Assembly (NCBI RefSeq): GCF_907164915.1
Contig: NC_061866.1
Span: 48,725,370-48,789,369, forward strand
Direction: 5' to 3'
DNA length: 64,000 nt
Source of the DNA: Impatiens glandulifera
Taxonomy: Eukaryota; Streptophyta; Magnoliopsida; Ericales; Balsaminaceae
Of the stretch, positions 13,895-26,585 are shown piece after piece. Position 1 is the first letter of the stretch. Each line of letters starts with the position of its first letter. Both the position numbers and the translations under genes were made by a program. A model generated the notes under the pieces. It made no database searches, was not told the DNA's origin, and saw nothing but the letters and a program-made list of their open reading frames with translations.

Positions 13895-14636
13895 ATTGAG
13901 TGTTATGCTAATTCTTCTTAATTGAAAAATAATAATTTGACTAGCTATCTTTTATTTATAAGAAATAAATTATCATTTAATCTTATAAAAATTACATATA
14001 AGAAATTCATTAGTAAATAATACAAAATAAAACTTACAAAATCAATAAAATTAATTGATGATCTAGATATTAAATTGTTCTATTGTAACAACAATTTACA
14101 AATTAAAATTTTCAATATAAAATATTCAACAATCATACAATTAATTAGTTGAGAGTCAATTAAAAAACGAACCCATTAGAGTTCCTAAACGATTATGATT
14201 AAAGTAGAGCAATATGAACGAATCAATCAAATAGTGTTAGAATCCATACCAAATATTATGAGCGGCAATTAAAATTATTCTTAGTCAATGATTGGTAAAC
14301 AACGTTGAAAAAGTTAATGTCAAATGATAATTGATTATATCGAAATAGTAAAAAAATCGTATAAATAATGAAAGGATACATTAAAAAAAATCTATATGAA
14401 ATATAGAATAAAAAATGATTATTGAAAATGTGAAAAACTCCATATATGATAATTTTGTCTCTTTTGTTGCTAAAAGAGGTGAAGGATACGAACTCAATAA
14501 AGTATTACCAACACAATCGGAGGATATGACCAATGAACGACCAATAAAAATTTAAGAGTATTAAATGTGTCACAAAAATTCAAAATAAAAATTCGACCCG
14601 ATTGAAAAAAGATACCACACTGAATATAATAAAAAA

Positions 14637-14800
14637 TATCCCCAGCCTCCTTAAGAGGTCCTAGGTTCGAGCCCGCTAGCCGACAAATTATGCGTCTAAT
14701 TAAATGATTAAATGCGTTTGCGAGTTATGTGTTTAACCTCTTGTGACCGCATTTTTGTGTTTGCGGGCTATGTGTTTAACCTCCTTATGTCCACATTTTC
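14637..14800 (+). mobile_element. SINE copy 1, with duplicated 3' tail
   Basis: It contains AGGTCCTAGGTTCGAGCCCG, a strong polymerase III B box, followed by TTAAATGATTAAATGCGTTTG and a tail ATGTGTTTAACCTCTTGTG. The tail block (GTTTGCG..TTATGTGTTTAACC) occurs twice in tandem, about 45 bp apart. The same body and tail recur at 50618-50757, where target duplications confirm a retroposed element. The 5' end here is truncated or degraded. Confidence 0.55.
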
Positions 14801-14811
14801 TTAAGTCCTTA

Positions 14812-14945
14812 TTTATAGTTTAACGACAACAAGATGTGAATATCTCAGTCTCATTGAGAGTACTGAATTCGAGTCCGTCAGAGTCAGACGTCAAGTTCTG
14901 CACCTGATTAAATGATTAAGTGCCCTTTGTACCACATTTTATTTT
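14812..14945 (+). mobile_element. SINE copy 2, same family
   Basis: It begins TAGTTTAACGACAACAAGATG, which aligns with TAGTCTAGCGGCAACAATAG of the copy at 50618-50757 (A-box region). A B-box-like GAATTCGAGTCC follows, then a body containing CTGATTAAATGATTAAGTG. The tail is shorter than in copy 1. It lies immediately downstream of copy 1. Confidence 0.5.
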
Positions 14946-15926
14946 CTTAAAATATTAATTCATAAATATGATTATGTAAACATAATTAGAAGAGCATAGA
15001 CAAATATGCTTTTAACTATTATTTTGCCATGATTTGGTACATATATATAAAATCACTAAAGTGGGCGGTCCTGTCAAAATTATATTTACTATTCAAGATT
15101 TGGAAAATATAAAATCACTTATTTTTTACAATTAAATAAAATAAACACTAAAAAGAGAAATTACCTTTTAATTTGACATAACTATCTTGAAAAGTGTCCA
15201 CCTCTCAAAATTTTATTTACTATTTTTTATTCAAGCTTATTCCCTCTTTTTTATTACTTATTTTTATATGTTTAAACACTAATAAATCTATAACTGGATT
15301 TAATTAAGAATGTTTTTTTAAACCAAAAATAATGACCTCCATCTTTAATCAAAAGTCTCAATTAAATTGTATTGCTAATTGCAATTCAATCAAAATATGC
15401 CTCAAACACATTCAAAACTATTGATATATATAATTATACTACCAGATACGTGAACAAAATTAATTGAGTCAGTTCTATAAGATTTGATCAATTTTTAATA
15501 TACAATTTTATACATTAAATAATAATAATTTAAAAATAATTAATAAAATAAATTCAACTAAAAAAATACTAACATACTAATAATTTTAAACTAACGAAAC
15601 AGAAAAAAATAATCAAATTATGGATCTGTAATAAAAAATAAAAGTTAGACCCAATTACCCAAACCCAAAACCTTCACAAAGAAATTAATGAAAAACAGGC
15701 CCAACTGAGACAGCCCAACCCATTCTTTCTTTAATTTTTAAATTATTTTTTCTTCTTAGAAACCCTTCTTTCTTCCATAGTCGCGCCTCTTTTTCAGTTT
15801 TCCCAAATCCATGGCGCTCTTCTTCTAGCCTTCTTCTTCAGTTATATTTCACAGTTCATATAGTGTTCTTCAATTCTGCAGTTCTTGGTAGACCTACGGA
15901 AGCGCCTTCACTGATCAACGATAGAG

Positions 15927-18900
15927 ATGGCGGATAAAAAGAGGAAAGAAAGAGACAGTAGCAGTATTAGTGGTGGTAAGAGAAAGAGTTTGCCATCCAG
16001 GTCAGGATACACTGGAAAACCGAAGCAGAAAAGAGGAGGTGATAAGATAACGAAAAGAGTTGGGCCACAACTTCCGAATTCGCTCCGCAAGGAGATTAAC
16101 CTCTTAGACAGCGGTACTCACTCGAATTCTGAAGACGAGGATGTGAAATCTGATGAATTAGATGAATTGTATGAATACGAAGAAGAAGTTCCAGAGGAAG
16201 AATCCAAGAAGAATCGCCGATTCGATTACGTGGAGAACTTTGAATACGAGCTACCGGAAGAGTTTGAGGTAGAGTCTTCTATATATTGACAGAATGTTTA
16301 TCTTCATTATCATCGTGTTGTGGTTAAACGAACGTACGACAGTTTTTCATGTCTTCAGATGTTTTTTTTTTATCGTTTTCGCACTGAAAAATTTGGAATA
16401 GATTATGTATTTATTTTAGGTTTACTGCTTATTCATCTCAAGGATTTTTTTTTCCTTTTTGCAGGATGAGAATGTGGCCTCTGATGAAGATGATGTGGAA
16501 AAGGAGGGAGAAGATGAAGACGGTGAGGAAGATGAAGGCAGACATGCAAGGATGCTTCAAGGAGTTACTGGATTGCCAATTGAAGCGTTTCAAGGTTTGA
16601 TTTAACATATCCTAGGGATTTATAGGGTTTTATCTTCTATACTAGGGATTTATAGGGTTTTATCTTCTATACCTATTTTGACTGTCACAATGGAGAATCT
16701 AAGAACAGACGCCTGGTTACCTATTCAACCATCAATCAAGATATAAGTTATAACTTACATCCATCTAAAAATTCATATAGATTTCAGAAAAGATGCTATC
16801 CTATAATATTATTATCAGTATTTTCCAATTGATACCTTTAAAAAATGAAGGAAGAAAGATGCCTAACTAGGGCAAACAATAAATGAATAAGGGAAGAAAT
16901 TAAATCTTACATATTTTTATGATGATCTCTTAGGAATTATTTTGGAGCCTGAATAGTACTTGTTTGTTGACTTCCAGGCAAGAAAAAGAAAAATGAAACT
17001 GTAAGATCAGAGGCGTACACAGAGTCTGAATATAATCCAAGTAGTGATGTTCTTGAAGGGGATGGTCATATTAGCATCCAGGATCTTTTGGATCCTTTAC
17101 ATGGGAAATCTGGTTTTAGCAAACTTAGAAAAGGTGTGCAAAGAATGGAAAAAAAAGCTGTCCCAGTACATGCTCCACTTCCAAGAGTTGATCGGGAAAA
17201 GTTGGAGAGGAAGGTTGCCTATGAACAATCAAAGAAAGTTATTACCATGTGGGAGCCTTTGGTCAAGAAGCATAGGGAGGCGCCGACTCTCTTTTTTGAA
17301 GACGACAAAAATCTGGGCTTTTCAACTGTAGGTGCAATTGCTTCTGAATTTGAACCGAGAACTGAGTTTGAGAAGAAAATGGCTTCCATAGTTGGTGATA
17401 ACACGCTCATGGAAGCTCACCAGAAAGATGGTGCAAGATTGTTAGAACTGAACAAGGTAACCTGATTATTACTAATCTTTCTGTACATGGAAGCACTAGA
17501 CTTCTCTTGCTCTCCATGGTGCATATGCTTCCTTGGGTGTAAGTTCACTTTTATGTATATCTTGTGTGATAATTACACAAATGTTTTGTCTCGTATACAT
17601 CAAAGAAAAAGAAAGACTTCCTCTTTTTTTTATTTGTTTAATTCATGGGGGAAGGTCTGGTTGACATTTTAATAGTCATAAATCAGAATTCTTTTTGTAA
17701 AGGTAAGATCTTTGGCAAGAAGGGAGGGGTTAACATTGCCACTGGTTCTTCTCCCTCTATTAATATTTTTATTAATTTGGTTTTACAAGATTAAGAAGGT
17801 ATCTATTAACTGTTAATGATTTATTACACTGCAAGGATAGTTAGTTCAGAAAGATATCGACTCAAGGATGCTGTCTTTGTTTAACTTGTATTATAGGTTA
17901 AACTGAAAAGTGAACTGTTACAGTGAGTTTGAACTTGAACTGGATTGTAACTAATTGCGATCCTCTTTGGAAGAATTTTCATCATTGGCTTTCTGATGTA
18001 ACAGCTTTTGGAGTCCATTGGTTTTTCAGCAATGACATAATTTTTGTCTGTGTGCAGCTATCTGTTGAAGATGTGAAGGATCATCAAGACCGTCTTGCTA
18101 AAATGCGTAGTCTTTTATTTCGGCATGAGTTGAAGTCTAAACGGATAAAGAAGATAAAGTCCAAAACATATCATCGCTTGTTAAAGAAAGATAAGTTGAA
18201 AGCAGCCGCCGATGGAGTTTCAATGGATCCTGAAGCTTCAAAAGAACTTGCAATGAAGCAAGAGATGAAAAGGGCTGAGGTACTTTTTTTCTTGCTTTGG
18301 TTAAACACATCATAAGAATGCATGTATACTTATAAGCCTAGACGATGAGAAGAGCATGACCTAAGCCTTCATATGAGAGAAAGCAAATTCATATATGCAC
18401 AAATACGTACTCTATTATTTATAAGCTTAAGCTACTAACCAAACTAATTACTTTAGTAATTACAATATTACCCTTATACTATTTACTAATATATCCCTAA
18501 TACTACTGTTACAGTTTGAGTGTTGGTTTCCTGTTTTTCTATGCTTGTTTGACTAACTATTCCGTATCAAATGTATGTAGGAGCGAATGACATTGAAGCA
18601 CAAAAATAACTCTAAATGGGCAAAGCGAATATTAAAGCGTGGTTTGGATGTCCAAGATGATGGAACACGTGCTGCAATATCTGAGCAGCTTCATCAACAT
18701 GCATTGTTAACAAGAAAAATGAATTCTATGAAGGACTCTAGCAGTGATGAGGACAGTAGTGAAGATGATGATGATGATGACGATCTGGATGTCACAAATC
18801 AGGACGTATCAACTAAATTATTGGAGAAAGCAAAAGCGAAGACTCTCAAAGTGTTAGAAGATGCTGATGATGCCCCTAAGTCAGGGGTCCTTTCATTGCC

Positions 18901-21611
18901 CTTCATGGTAATTATTATTCCATATGAAGTTGCTATTTGAAAGAACAACTTTTTCTTTTGCAACTTACAGTTTTTTGTCAGGTTTTTATTTCCTAGAGAT
19001 ATATCATTGATATGAAGAAAACATCTTTTGTATATATTAATTTTGTTCCAATAGAAACTTCTAATAATGAAAACAGTGTCTATATGTTGTTTTGATTGTG
19101 CAGATATTTCTATTGGATATAACCTTTTAGCGTTTAACTCACTAAGGTAGCTCAAGTAGAGTCTTACCTAAGACATCAAAGGTCTCAGTGTCAATTCCCA
19201 CTAAGAACACCTTACGTTAAAGTGAGGTCCATGACTTTAGGGGTTGTGTTAGCTTCCTAAATTAAAAAAAAACTTATAGTGTTTACATTTCATTTGCTAT
19301 TTGGAAGAACAACGATTTTGCAACTTAAAGAATTTTTGGTCATGTTTTTATTTCCATGAGATCTATCAATGTCATGAGAGAGAATTTCTCTTGTTTCTCT
19401 GCACGTTGTTTTTGTAGCCATATGTTTCTATTGAAAAACCTTCTAGCTCTTACAGTTCATTTGTTTCTGTCTAATTATTTGATTTTTCTTATTTTGCTTG
19501 ATTTTTCACAGGTTAGGGGATTGAAAAAGAAAAGAGACGCAGCGGAAGAAGAAGCAAAGCAAGCTATTGATGACTTTGAAGCTTCCCTAAACCAATTGGA
19601 GGAAGGAACATCTGTAAAGGTTGCAAAGCCAGAAACCTCGAGTGGTCGACGGGTTTTTGGTGCTACTAAAAAGAAGGTTGAAGTCACAACTGAAAAGAGC
19701 AAAGTGGACAATTTCTACGGAAATAGTGATAGTGAGGACGATTTGGAAGTAAGACAGATTCCTAGTAATGAAGATAATAACGGCGATAAAAAGGAAGTTC
19801 ACATTGACCTGGATTTATTGAATGAAGGAACTGAGATTGTTCAAGATCCTTTATTCAAGGTAATTAAACTTATGATCCTGTGAATAGTCGATTTGAGTGT
19901 GATTGATAATTCTAGTTCTTGGTTCTTAGGATTTCGAAGATGTCGTCAAAGATGCATCTTCCAAGACTTCTTATGAAGTTGCTATCTTTGCTTCAGACAC
20001 ATGGCAGAAGGTTAGTTACATCCCCCTTTTTCTGTCGTTTTCCATTCTTCATTTTTAACATCTTCCCTTTTGAATAATGACAGAAGAAAAATATCCCAAA
20101 GAAGGCTAGCAAAAATACCGAAAAGAGAGTCAATGTGCAAAGTGCAGCAGTTTTGCCTGATCAAGAAGATGCAGAGGTTTCAGGCTTATGCCTTTAGCCA
20201 GTTATATAGGCCTCTTTTGATGCTGGTTATTTGAGATTAATTTCAAATAACCAACTATCTGTTTAACAATCTATTCATCAATCACATCATTCAAATCAAC
20301 GGACAAAAATAAATTAAAAAATCATTATATATTTATATCCTTGCTGTCATTTTACCCAAATCACCTGATTTTCATTAACCTACATTAAACAAATGTTATT
20401 TTGAAATAACCACTAGGTTATTAAATTATCCTAGGTCAAACAAGGCCATAAACATTACCTGCTTGAGTAATTTGTAGTATCTGTCTGATATATGCTTTTA
20501 TTTTGAAGGAAGTAGACAACAGTAGTGATTCCGAGAGCGACGGACAATTGGAAGATAGAAATTTGAATATGAGCACCAAGCCAACATATAAGCTTCCCTC
20601 ACAAGAAGAATTGATACGTCAAGCTTTTGCAGGAGATGATGTTGTAATGGATTTTGAGAAGGATAAAGAGGGGATGCTGAATGAGGAAGTTCCTGAACCA
20701 GAGAAACCTGTTTTGCTCCCTGGCTGGGGTCAATGGACAGATGTTCAACAGAAGAAAGGGTTACCTTCTTGGATGGTGGCAGAACATGAAAGTGCGAAAA
20801 AGAAGAGAGAGGACGTTCTTAAGAAAAGAAAGGATGCTCATCTTAAGCACGTGGTTATTTCTGAGAGAGTTGATAAGAAGGTATATATTTTGATTGATTG
20901 TGTTCTTGGCTGGTGATTTCTTATTGATTATTAGTAGCAAACTACTGTGTTCTTTAATTAATCATGTTGATTTGTCTGATCATCATGCAGGCTGAAAAGC
21001 TACAAACAAAGACCTTGCCATTCCCATTTACATCTAATGAAGCCTTTGAGCAAAGCATCAGAATGCCGATTGGACCTGAATTCAATCCAGTAACAACAAT
21101 TGGTGCTCTAAATCGACCAGAGGTGCGTCTAGTTTGGTTATGTTGCATTTCATTGCATCTTTTTTCAATCTCCCAGAGAATTGGTTTTCTTCTTAAACTC
21201 ATTTACACCAAACATAACTAGCTCCCTTTTTTAGATTCAGATACACACCCATTTGAAAACACTTTCTGTTTGGCTATCTGAATTTGGATCCAACTGAGAA
21301 ACCTTTAATAAATTTCTGACTGCGTATAATAGATAAGCTCTGTTTGTAGACATTTGGATCCTCATCCATATGTGATGTTGCACTTGTTTTATAATTGGTA
21401 CACATTTTTATTGCAGATTGTGAAGAAAACAGGAATGATCATTAAGCCCATTAAATTCGAGGAAGTGAATACCAATGAGAAAGCAGATGATCACAAAAGA
21501 AAAAGAAACGAGAAATCAGATGATCACAAAAGAAAAAGTAAGACGTCCAAAGGAAATGGGGGTGCCAAACATCCAAAAAAGCTGAAGGCTAAAGGGATCA
21601 AAGTTATGTGA
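15927..21611 (+). CDS. UTP14: U3 small nucleolar RNA-associated protein 14 (UTP14)
   Basis: UTP14 is a component of the small-subunit processome in the nucleolus, needed for 18S pre-rRNA processing. The exons are 15927-16268, 16465-16594, 16978-17456, 18058-18279, 18581-18907, 19512-19859, 19930-20010, 20084-20176, 20509-20880, 20991-21122 and 21417-21611. They total 2721 nt (906 aa), with all junctions in frame and GT-AG. The N-terminus is Lys-rich, then strongly acidic. Family signatures seen are the SKTYHRLLKKDK segment, LPFM/VRGLKKK across an exon junction, LLPGWGQW near residue 730, the VVISERVDKK motif, LPFPFTS, and a Lys-rich nuclear/nucleolar tail. Several Asp/Glu tracts are typical. 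Introns 2, 5 and 8 contain small repeats that are listed separately. Confidence 0.93.
16612..16671 (+). repeat. 30-bp tandem duplication in UTP14 intron 2
   Basis: CTAGGGATTTATAGGGTTTT followed by ATCTTCTATA occurs twice in direct tandem with a period of 30 bp. It lies wholly in the intron and appears recent, as the copies are identical by eye. Confidence 0.8.
18925..19440 (+). repeat. Degenerate tandem duplication within UTP14 intron 5
   Basis: A block at about 18925-19010 (GCTATTTGAAAGAACAAC..TTGCAACTTA..TTTTTATTTCC..GAGAT) recurs at about 19293-19380 in the same order with substitutions. The offset is about 368 bp. A SINE sits between the two blocks. Together they explain why this intron is the longest of the gene. 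Confidence 0.6.
19138..19272 (+). mobile_element. tRNA-derived SINE in UTP14 intron 5
   Basis: The A box is TAGCTCAAGTAGAG (about 19148-19161). The B box is AGTGTCAATTCCC (about 19187-19199). The element ends in an A tract at 19265-19272. Flanks TAGCGTTTAAC and TAGTGTTTAC may be a target duplication with slight decay. It is inserted in the sense orientation, away from the splice sites. Confidence 0.6.
20209..20447. mobile_element. MITE in UTP14 intron 8
   Basis: This is a 239-bp segment with inverted ends: GGCCTCTTTTGAT on the left, and GGCCTTGTTTGAC reading inward from the right. Inner inverted similarity is also seen (GGTTATTTGAG and GGTTATTTCAAAAT). No coding content. The flanking trinucleotide ATA is the same on both sides, but this is weak evidence of a target duplication. 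The ends resemble PIF/Harbinger or hAT MITEs; superfamily is not settled. Confidence 0.55.
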
Positions 21612-22095
21612 TGACAAACAAAACTTTTAGACATGATGAAAATTGTCAAATTTCAGAAACTGTTCTCAGATCTTGAGGTTCGTTTCATCAAGTTTTGCCA
21701 AGAAATATTATAATGTAATAGTAGTGACTAATCTTGTGATGCTAGAAAAGGCAAATAATTTATTTGAGGCTGCATCGTTATTATTGAACTCATACATCCA
21801 AATTTAAATTTGTTAGATTCAAAATATTGTTTTGTTTGTTTAATATAATTGGGATTGTTATTCTATGTCAATCAAAGACATAATTAATTTGAGAAATAAG
21901 AGATGTGAGAATAAGTACTTATATTTTTTTTTTATAATTAATTAGAAAAATAAGAGATGCGAGAATATGTACGTTTATTTATTTTTTTTATCCTTTTTAG
22001 AACGTTGAATTCCGCTTTTTCTTTCGAGTGCAACGGATCCCTGAGTTAAGGACAACCTGTAAATATATTTACAAAAACATGGGCATCGTGGACAT
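21612..22095. other. UTP14 3' flank
   Basis: It contains the UTP14 3' UTR and AT-rich sequence. A short direct repeat of AAATAAGAGATG followed by (T/C)GAGAATA lies at about 21894 and 21948. No gene is seen. Confidence 0.5.
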
Positions 22096-22388
22096 ATGCA
22101 AGAAATTGCTAAGAAAGAGTTGGTGAAATGCTATAAGGTGTTGGAAAAGGAGCTTCTGAACAAACCCTATTTTGGTGGGGAAAGTTTTGATGTAGTTGAT
22201 ATAACACTGATTCCTTTCTATGGTTGGTTCTATACATTTGAGAAGATGGGACTAAACATGGGGGAAGAGTGTCCTAGGATTGTGGATTCATGAAGAGGGA
22301 AAGTGTTTCAAAGTCTCTTCTTGCTAGCCCACAATTTATCTATGATGTTTTAATAGACATGAGGAACCAATTTTTTGAGGGCAAGTAA
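22096..22388 (+). pseudogene. Tau-class glutathione S-transferase, truncated pseudogene
   Basis: Only sequence matching the second exon of a GSTU gene is present. It begins near MQEIAKKELVKCYKVLEKEL and includes PYFGGESFDVVDITLIPFY. It is closest to the second exon of the intact gene at 26586-27345. About 13 nt are lost at around 22285 (where the intact copy encodes the E-W-S-E-R-C region), which creates a frameshift and a stop at 22291-22293. The original frame resumes as MKRESVSKSLL and ends at TAA 22386-22388. No first exon with the catalytic serine is found upstream. It is a relic of the local GST tandem array. Confidence 0.85.
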
Positions 22389-23606
22389 AGTGCGATGTTC
22401 GGTAACACCTATGTTGTTGTGGCAAATAACAACATAATTTCAAGTTTAATATTATTGTCATAGATATTTATCATGTACTTTGTTTATTTGAATAAATGAA
22501 TTTATGAATATGTATTAGTTTAGACAAACTATGCATTGAATATTAGAGATCACAATTAGACGGTATAGAAAATTGCATTACCAACCCGTCTTAATTCTTG
22601 GTGAAAATTTTAAATATAAACCATTCTCGCCTCGATTGGGACAGATTCCCCGCAGTCCACCGAAATCGACAAAACTTAAAATATAACTAATAAAATAATT
22701 TTTATATATTTATAATTATAAATTATCAAAATATCAAATATCAAACAAAAATAACATTAAATAACAATAATTTTAAAATATTAAATACCCAGACAAATAA
22801 ATATCTAACTAATTTTTTTAAAAAATAATATAAATTTTTAATGATTGCATTAAATTATAGAAAATAAAAATTTCATTTATTGGAAGAAAGATAATGATTG
22901 AATTATATATTAAACAATTATTATTAAGAAAATTGTTTTTTTTAACAATTCGGAATCGATGCAATCGATGCGGATCATAACCTGGTCAATATAGATAAAG
23001 AATTATCGTTAGTCCCCTAAACCCTAGTCCCCATTCTTCTATTATTGCAATCCCCATAATACCTCTTTCTCTCATGTATATATATAATTTATTTTTGTTG
23101 AAGTTTATAATTAGTATTTTTTGTAATCTTTCGGTCACAAAATTTTTATTTTAATTGTGCCTTGAATCTCTGGATGGGTCCTATATTTGTTGATTGAGTT
23201 TGAATTATAACATTCATGAGTATTATCAAAGTATTTTTAATTATTTTTTCATCACAACAATCAATGTCAATGTTTATTTGTTTGTCTTAATGAAACCAAT
23301 ATATTTACATTCTAATCAACATACTAATATTCCGTTATTAGATGAATTTTAACATTCACAAATTTATTAAACTTAAAAAACATAACATTTCATAATTTCA
23401 TCTTAAACTTCAAATTATCTTTCATCTTAGTTTGAGAAAAAATGGTATATATAATTGGAATAGTAATAATATCATTATTATATTATTTTTTTTATAATCT
23501 TAATGTTATTTATATATTAGAGATCAATGTATTTTTTATTTTTATATATAAAATTAATATAATTTTTCTTTGATTTAACATTCACATATCACATATTCCC
23601 ATTAAG
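22389..23606. other. AT-rich intergenic DNA
   Basis: No gene is seen. A weak GC-richer patch at about 22605-22670 (CCTCGATTGGGACAGATTCC) may be a relic of the same element family as 13434-13894. The remainder is low-complexity AT-rich DNA. Confidence 0.5.
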
Positions 23607-23947
23607 AAATTTGAGCATAGGGTGAATTACCATTTGTGTGGGTGAATAATTTAAATAGCGTTGGTGACTTTCTTTTTTTAATGACAATTGTATATTTGCG
23701 TAACGCAATCGGATTTTTTTTTTTTCGTCTTGCGGTTGCGTGACGCAACTGGAGTATTTTCGTCCAAAAAATTTTATAATTAAAATTTTTTGAAAAATAA
23801 AAAAATACAAAAATTGCGTTACGCAACCTGAAGATGCGTGACGCAATAGAGATATTTTCGTCAGAAAAAAAGGGATCACCAACGCTATTTAAATTATCTA
23901 GCCAAAAATGATAATTCACCCCATCAGTATAATCATTTGCTCAAATT
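23607..23947. mobile_element. Small inverted-repeat element with four 13-bp palindromes
   Basis: The outer ends pair as AAATTTGAGCA (23607) and TGCTCAAATT (23938). The inner arms pair over about 45 bp: GGGTGAATTACC..AATTTAAATAGCGTTGGTGA on the left and its inverse on the right. The core has four near-identical palindromes: TTGCGTAACGCAA (23696), TTGCGTGACGCAA (23736), TTGCGTTACGCAA (23814) and ATGCGTGACGCAA (23834). It has no credible coding frame; overlapping minus-strand frames at 23589-23919 read straight through the repeats. Superfamily unknown. Confidence 0.6.
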
Positions 23948-24238
23948 CCCCTTCCCAAAAAGTAGTGAATTTATGTTAAAGTTCATTGTAATCATTTTCA
24001 AATAAAACTAATTTTCCGATTCTACATAATATTCAAGTAATAACATTATAATTTATTTTTCAAGTAGCTTATTAAATTCAAATAAAATAAATAAAACATC
24101 TTTCAATTTTAGACGTCTCCTTTATAGTACTCTACTAGTATGTTCTCTTCCCAAGAAGATGTGGGCGTGGCACTGTCTCGTTTTCTCAACTCTGCAATAA
24201 ATTTCGAACCTCATCCGAGATAAGTTGTAAGAAACTAG

Positions 24239-25212
<974 letters not shown>

Positions 25213-25964
25213 ATGATCTGCTAAAAGATCTTTTGTTTGTGTTGAAAGAGTGTGTTTTTCTTCTTTGATATTATCCAATGTTGGTTTATATGTTGTTGTT
25301 ACCACGGCTTGAATTACTTGACTAATGTCCATGTGGAAATACTTTCTAGATTTGGATCCAAATCTAGATTAGAAACCATCCTATGTTCTTGTTTGTTTGT
25401 TATGTATGATCATATTTGGAAATAAATAAACTGTTTTATGTTTTCATTGCTTTGTTGGTGCTTGGTTCTCATTCTCTCGGGAGTTTATGGTTTGTTTGTC
25501 CGATATCATTGGGATATGCTTTTGTCGATTTTTTCTTAAAAAACATTTTTATGCATTTTTGCGACCTTTCTCAAAAAAAGAAGATTATAGTCGATTTGGC
25601 CCTGGTTCTGTTTTTTTCCTTCTAGTCCTCAGCTTTTATGTATTTTTATTTTTGACAAAAGAAAAATGTTCTGTAAAATTAAAAACATGTATTAATAAAA
25701 TGGGTAAGATAGAGAGCATTAATCATGAATAATGATGCAACACTACAAGTGAAAATTTTATTTCTGAAGTCTACCACTCTCTATCATTACTTTAATAAAA
25801 TAATGTGAATGAGAGAATTCAATTTGAATTTTTTGACTAGTGATAGAGAAATTTCAAACACATATTAATAAAATAAAGTGAGCTGTATATTTCAACTTTT
25901 AAATTTATTGGGCATATGTCATATGGAAGAAATATATTTTATTAAAAGTAATAATAGAGAAAGC
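25213..25964. other. Intergenic region between the two GSTU genes
   Basis: It holds the 3' UTR of the upstream gene and AT-rich spacer. Small frames (25416-25732) have no family match. A short direct repeat (CATGTATTAATAAAAT at about 25686 and CACATATTAATAAAATA at about 25859) is visible. Confidence 0.45.
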
Positions 25965-26155
25965 TGCTGGGGCATCCACTCTAGAGCGACCTCCCACCTG
26001 GGATCACTGTGGAGTACGAAAATCTCATACGGCTCCCCGTTCAATTCTTTAGAAGTCATTGAATCATTTTCCTCGTTCGAGAATCTCTTCCCTTCTTCCA
26101 CTCCGTTTCGAAGAATAACTAGAACCAATTCACGTTTTCATCCAATTGGAATCTA
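25965..26155 (-). other. Probable organelle-derived insert with group II intron-like sequence
   Basis: A block of about 190 bp is clearly GC-richer than its surroundings. Read on the minus strand it contains CGTGAATTGGTTCTAGTTAT, TTCTTCGAAACGGAGTGGAAG and GAGCCGTATGAGATTTTCG. These resemble the 3' part of plastid group II introns. I recall similar wording in the plastid rps12 region, and GAGCCGTATGAG is a common start of domain V. The closing strand of domain V is not intact. A mitochondrial origin is also possible. It is non-functional here. Confidence 0.45.
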
Positions 26156-26286
26156 GGGCCTGGGCTCTTCGAGCATATGCTTTTTGTTTATTAATTTGGA
26201 TGGAGTATGTGAAGAAAAGTTGGTCAATAGGTTTTTATTTTTTTTATGAAGAGTTGGTATTTCTACTATTTAAAATAATTGTCTTT

Positions 26287-26362
26287 ATTCATTGTTGTCA
26301 CCACATACATCGATGGCCTTTTTTATTCATTGTTGTCACCACATACATCGATGGCTTTTGAA
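26287..26362 (+). repeat. 38-bp tandem duplication
   Basis: ATTCATTGTTGTCACCACAT followed by ACATCGATGGCCTTTTTT is repeated twice in direct tandem (starts 26287 and 26325). It lies about 220 bp upstream of the next gene's start codon, in its presumed promoter. Confidence 0.85.
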
Positions 26363-26503
26363 AAGTCTATGCATGTAACTTGGTCAATATGAAAAATTGT
26401 TTTTTATTTTATTGAAAAGCTGATCAATATCAAATCTTAGGTAATCAATTAGTCATCAAAACATAATTCAAAGTCCAATAACATTGCAAGAGTAGAAGTA
26501 GCC

Positions 26504-26510
26504 TATAAAT
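26504..26510 (+). promoter_or_regulatory. TATA box of the second GSTU gene
   Basis: TATAAAT lies 76 bp before the ATG at 26586, in the context GCCTATAAATAC. Spacing suits a leader of about 45 bases. Confidence 0.6.
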
Positions 26511-26585
26511 ACTTACCACAACTTCATCATCTCCCCACAACTCATTTCCATTCTTTAGCTAGAAATTAAAAAGCGATCATTTTCC

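Noticed and set aside
19148..19199. Possible functional tRNA gene (A and B boxes)
   Set aside because: No cloverleaf could be drawn, and the A tail and flanking duplication point to a SINE. The same holds for 14637, 50618 and 53253.
23589..23919. Two minus-strand frames of about 100 codons
   Set aside because: They run straight through the inverted-repeat element and its palindromes, so they arise from the repeat.
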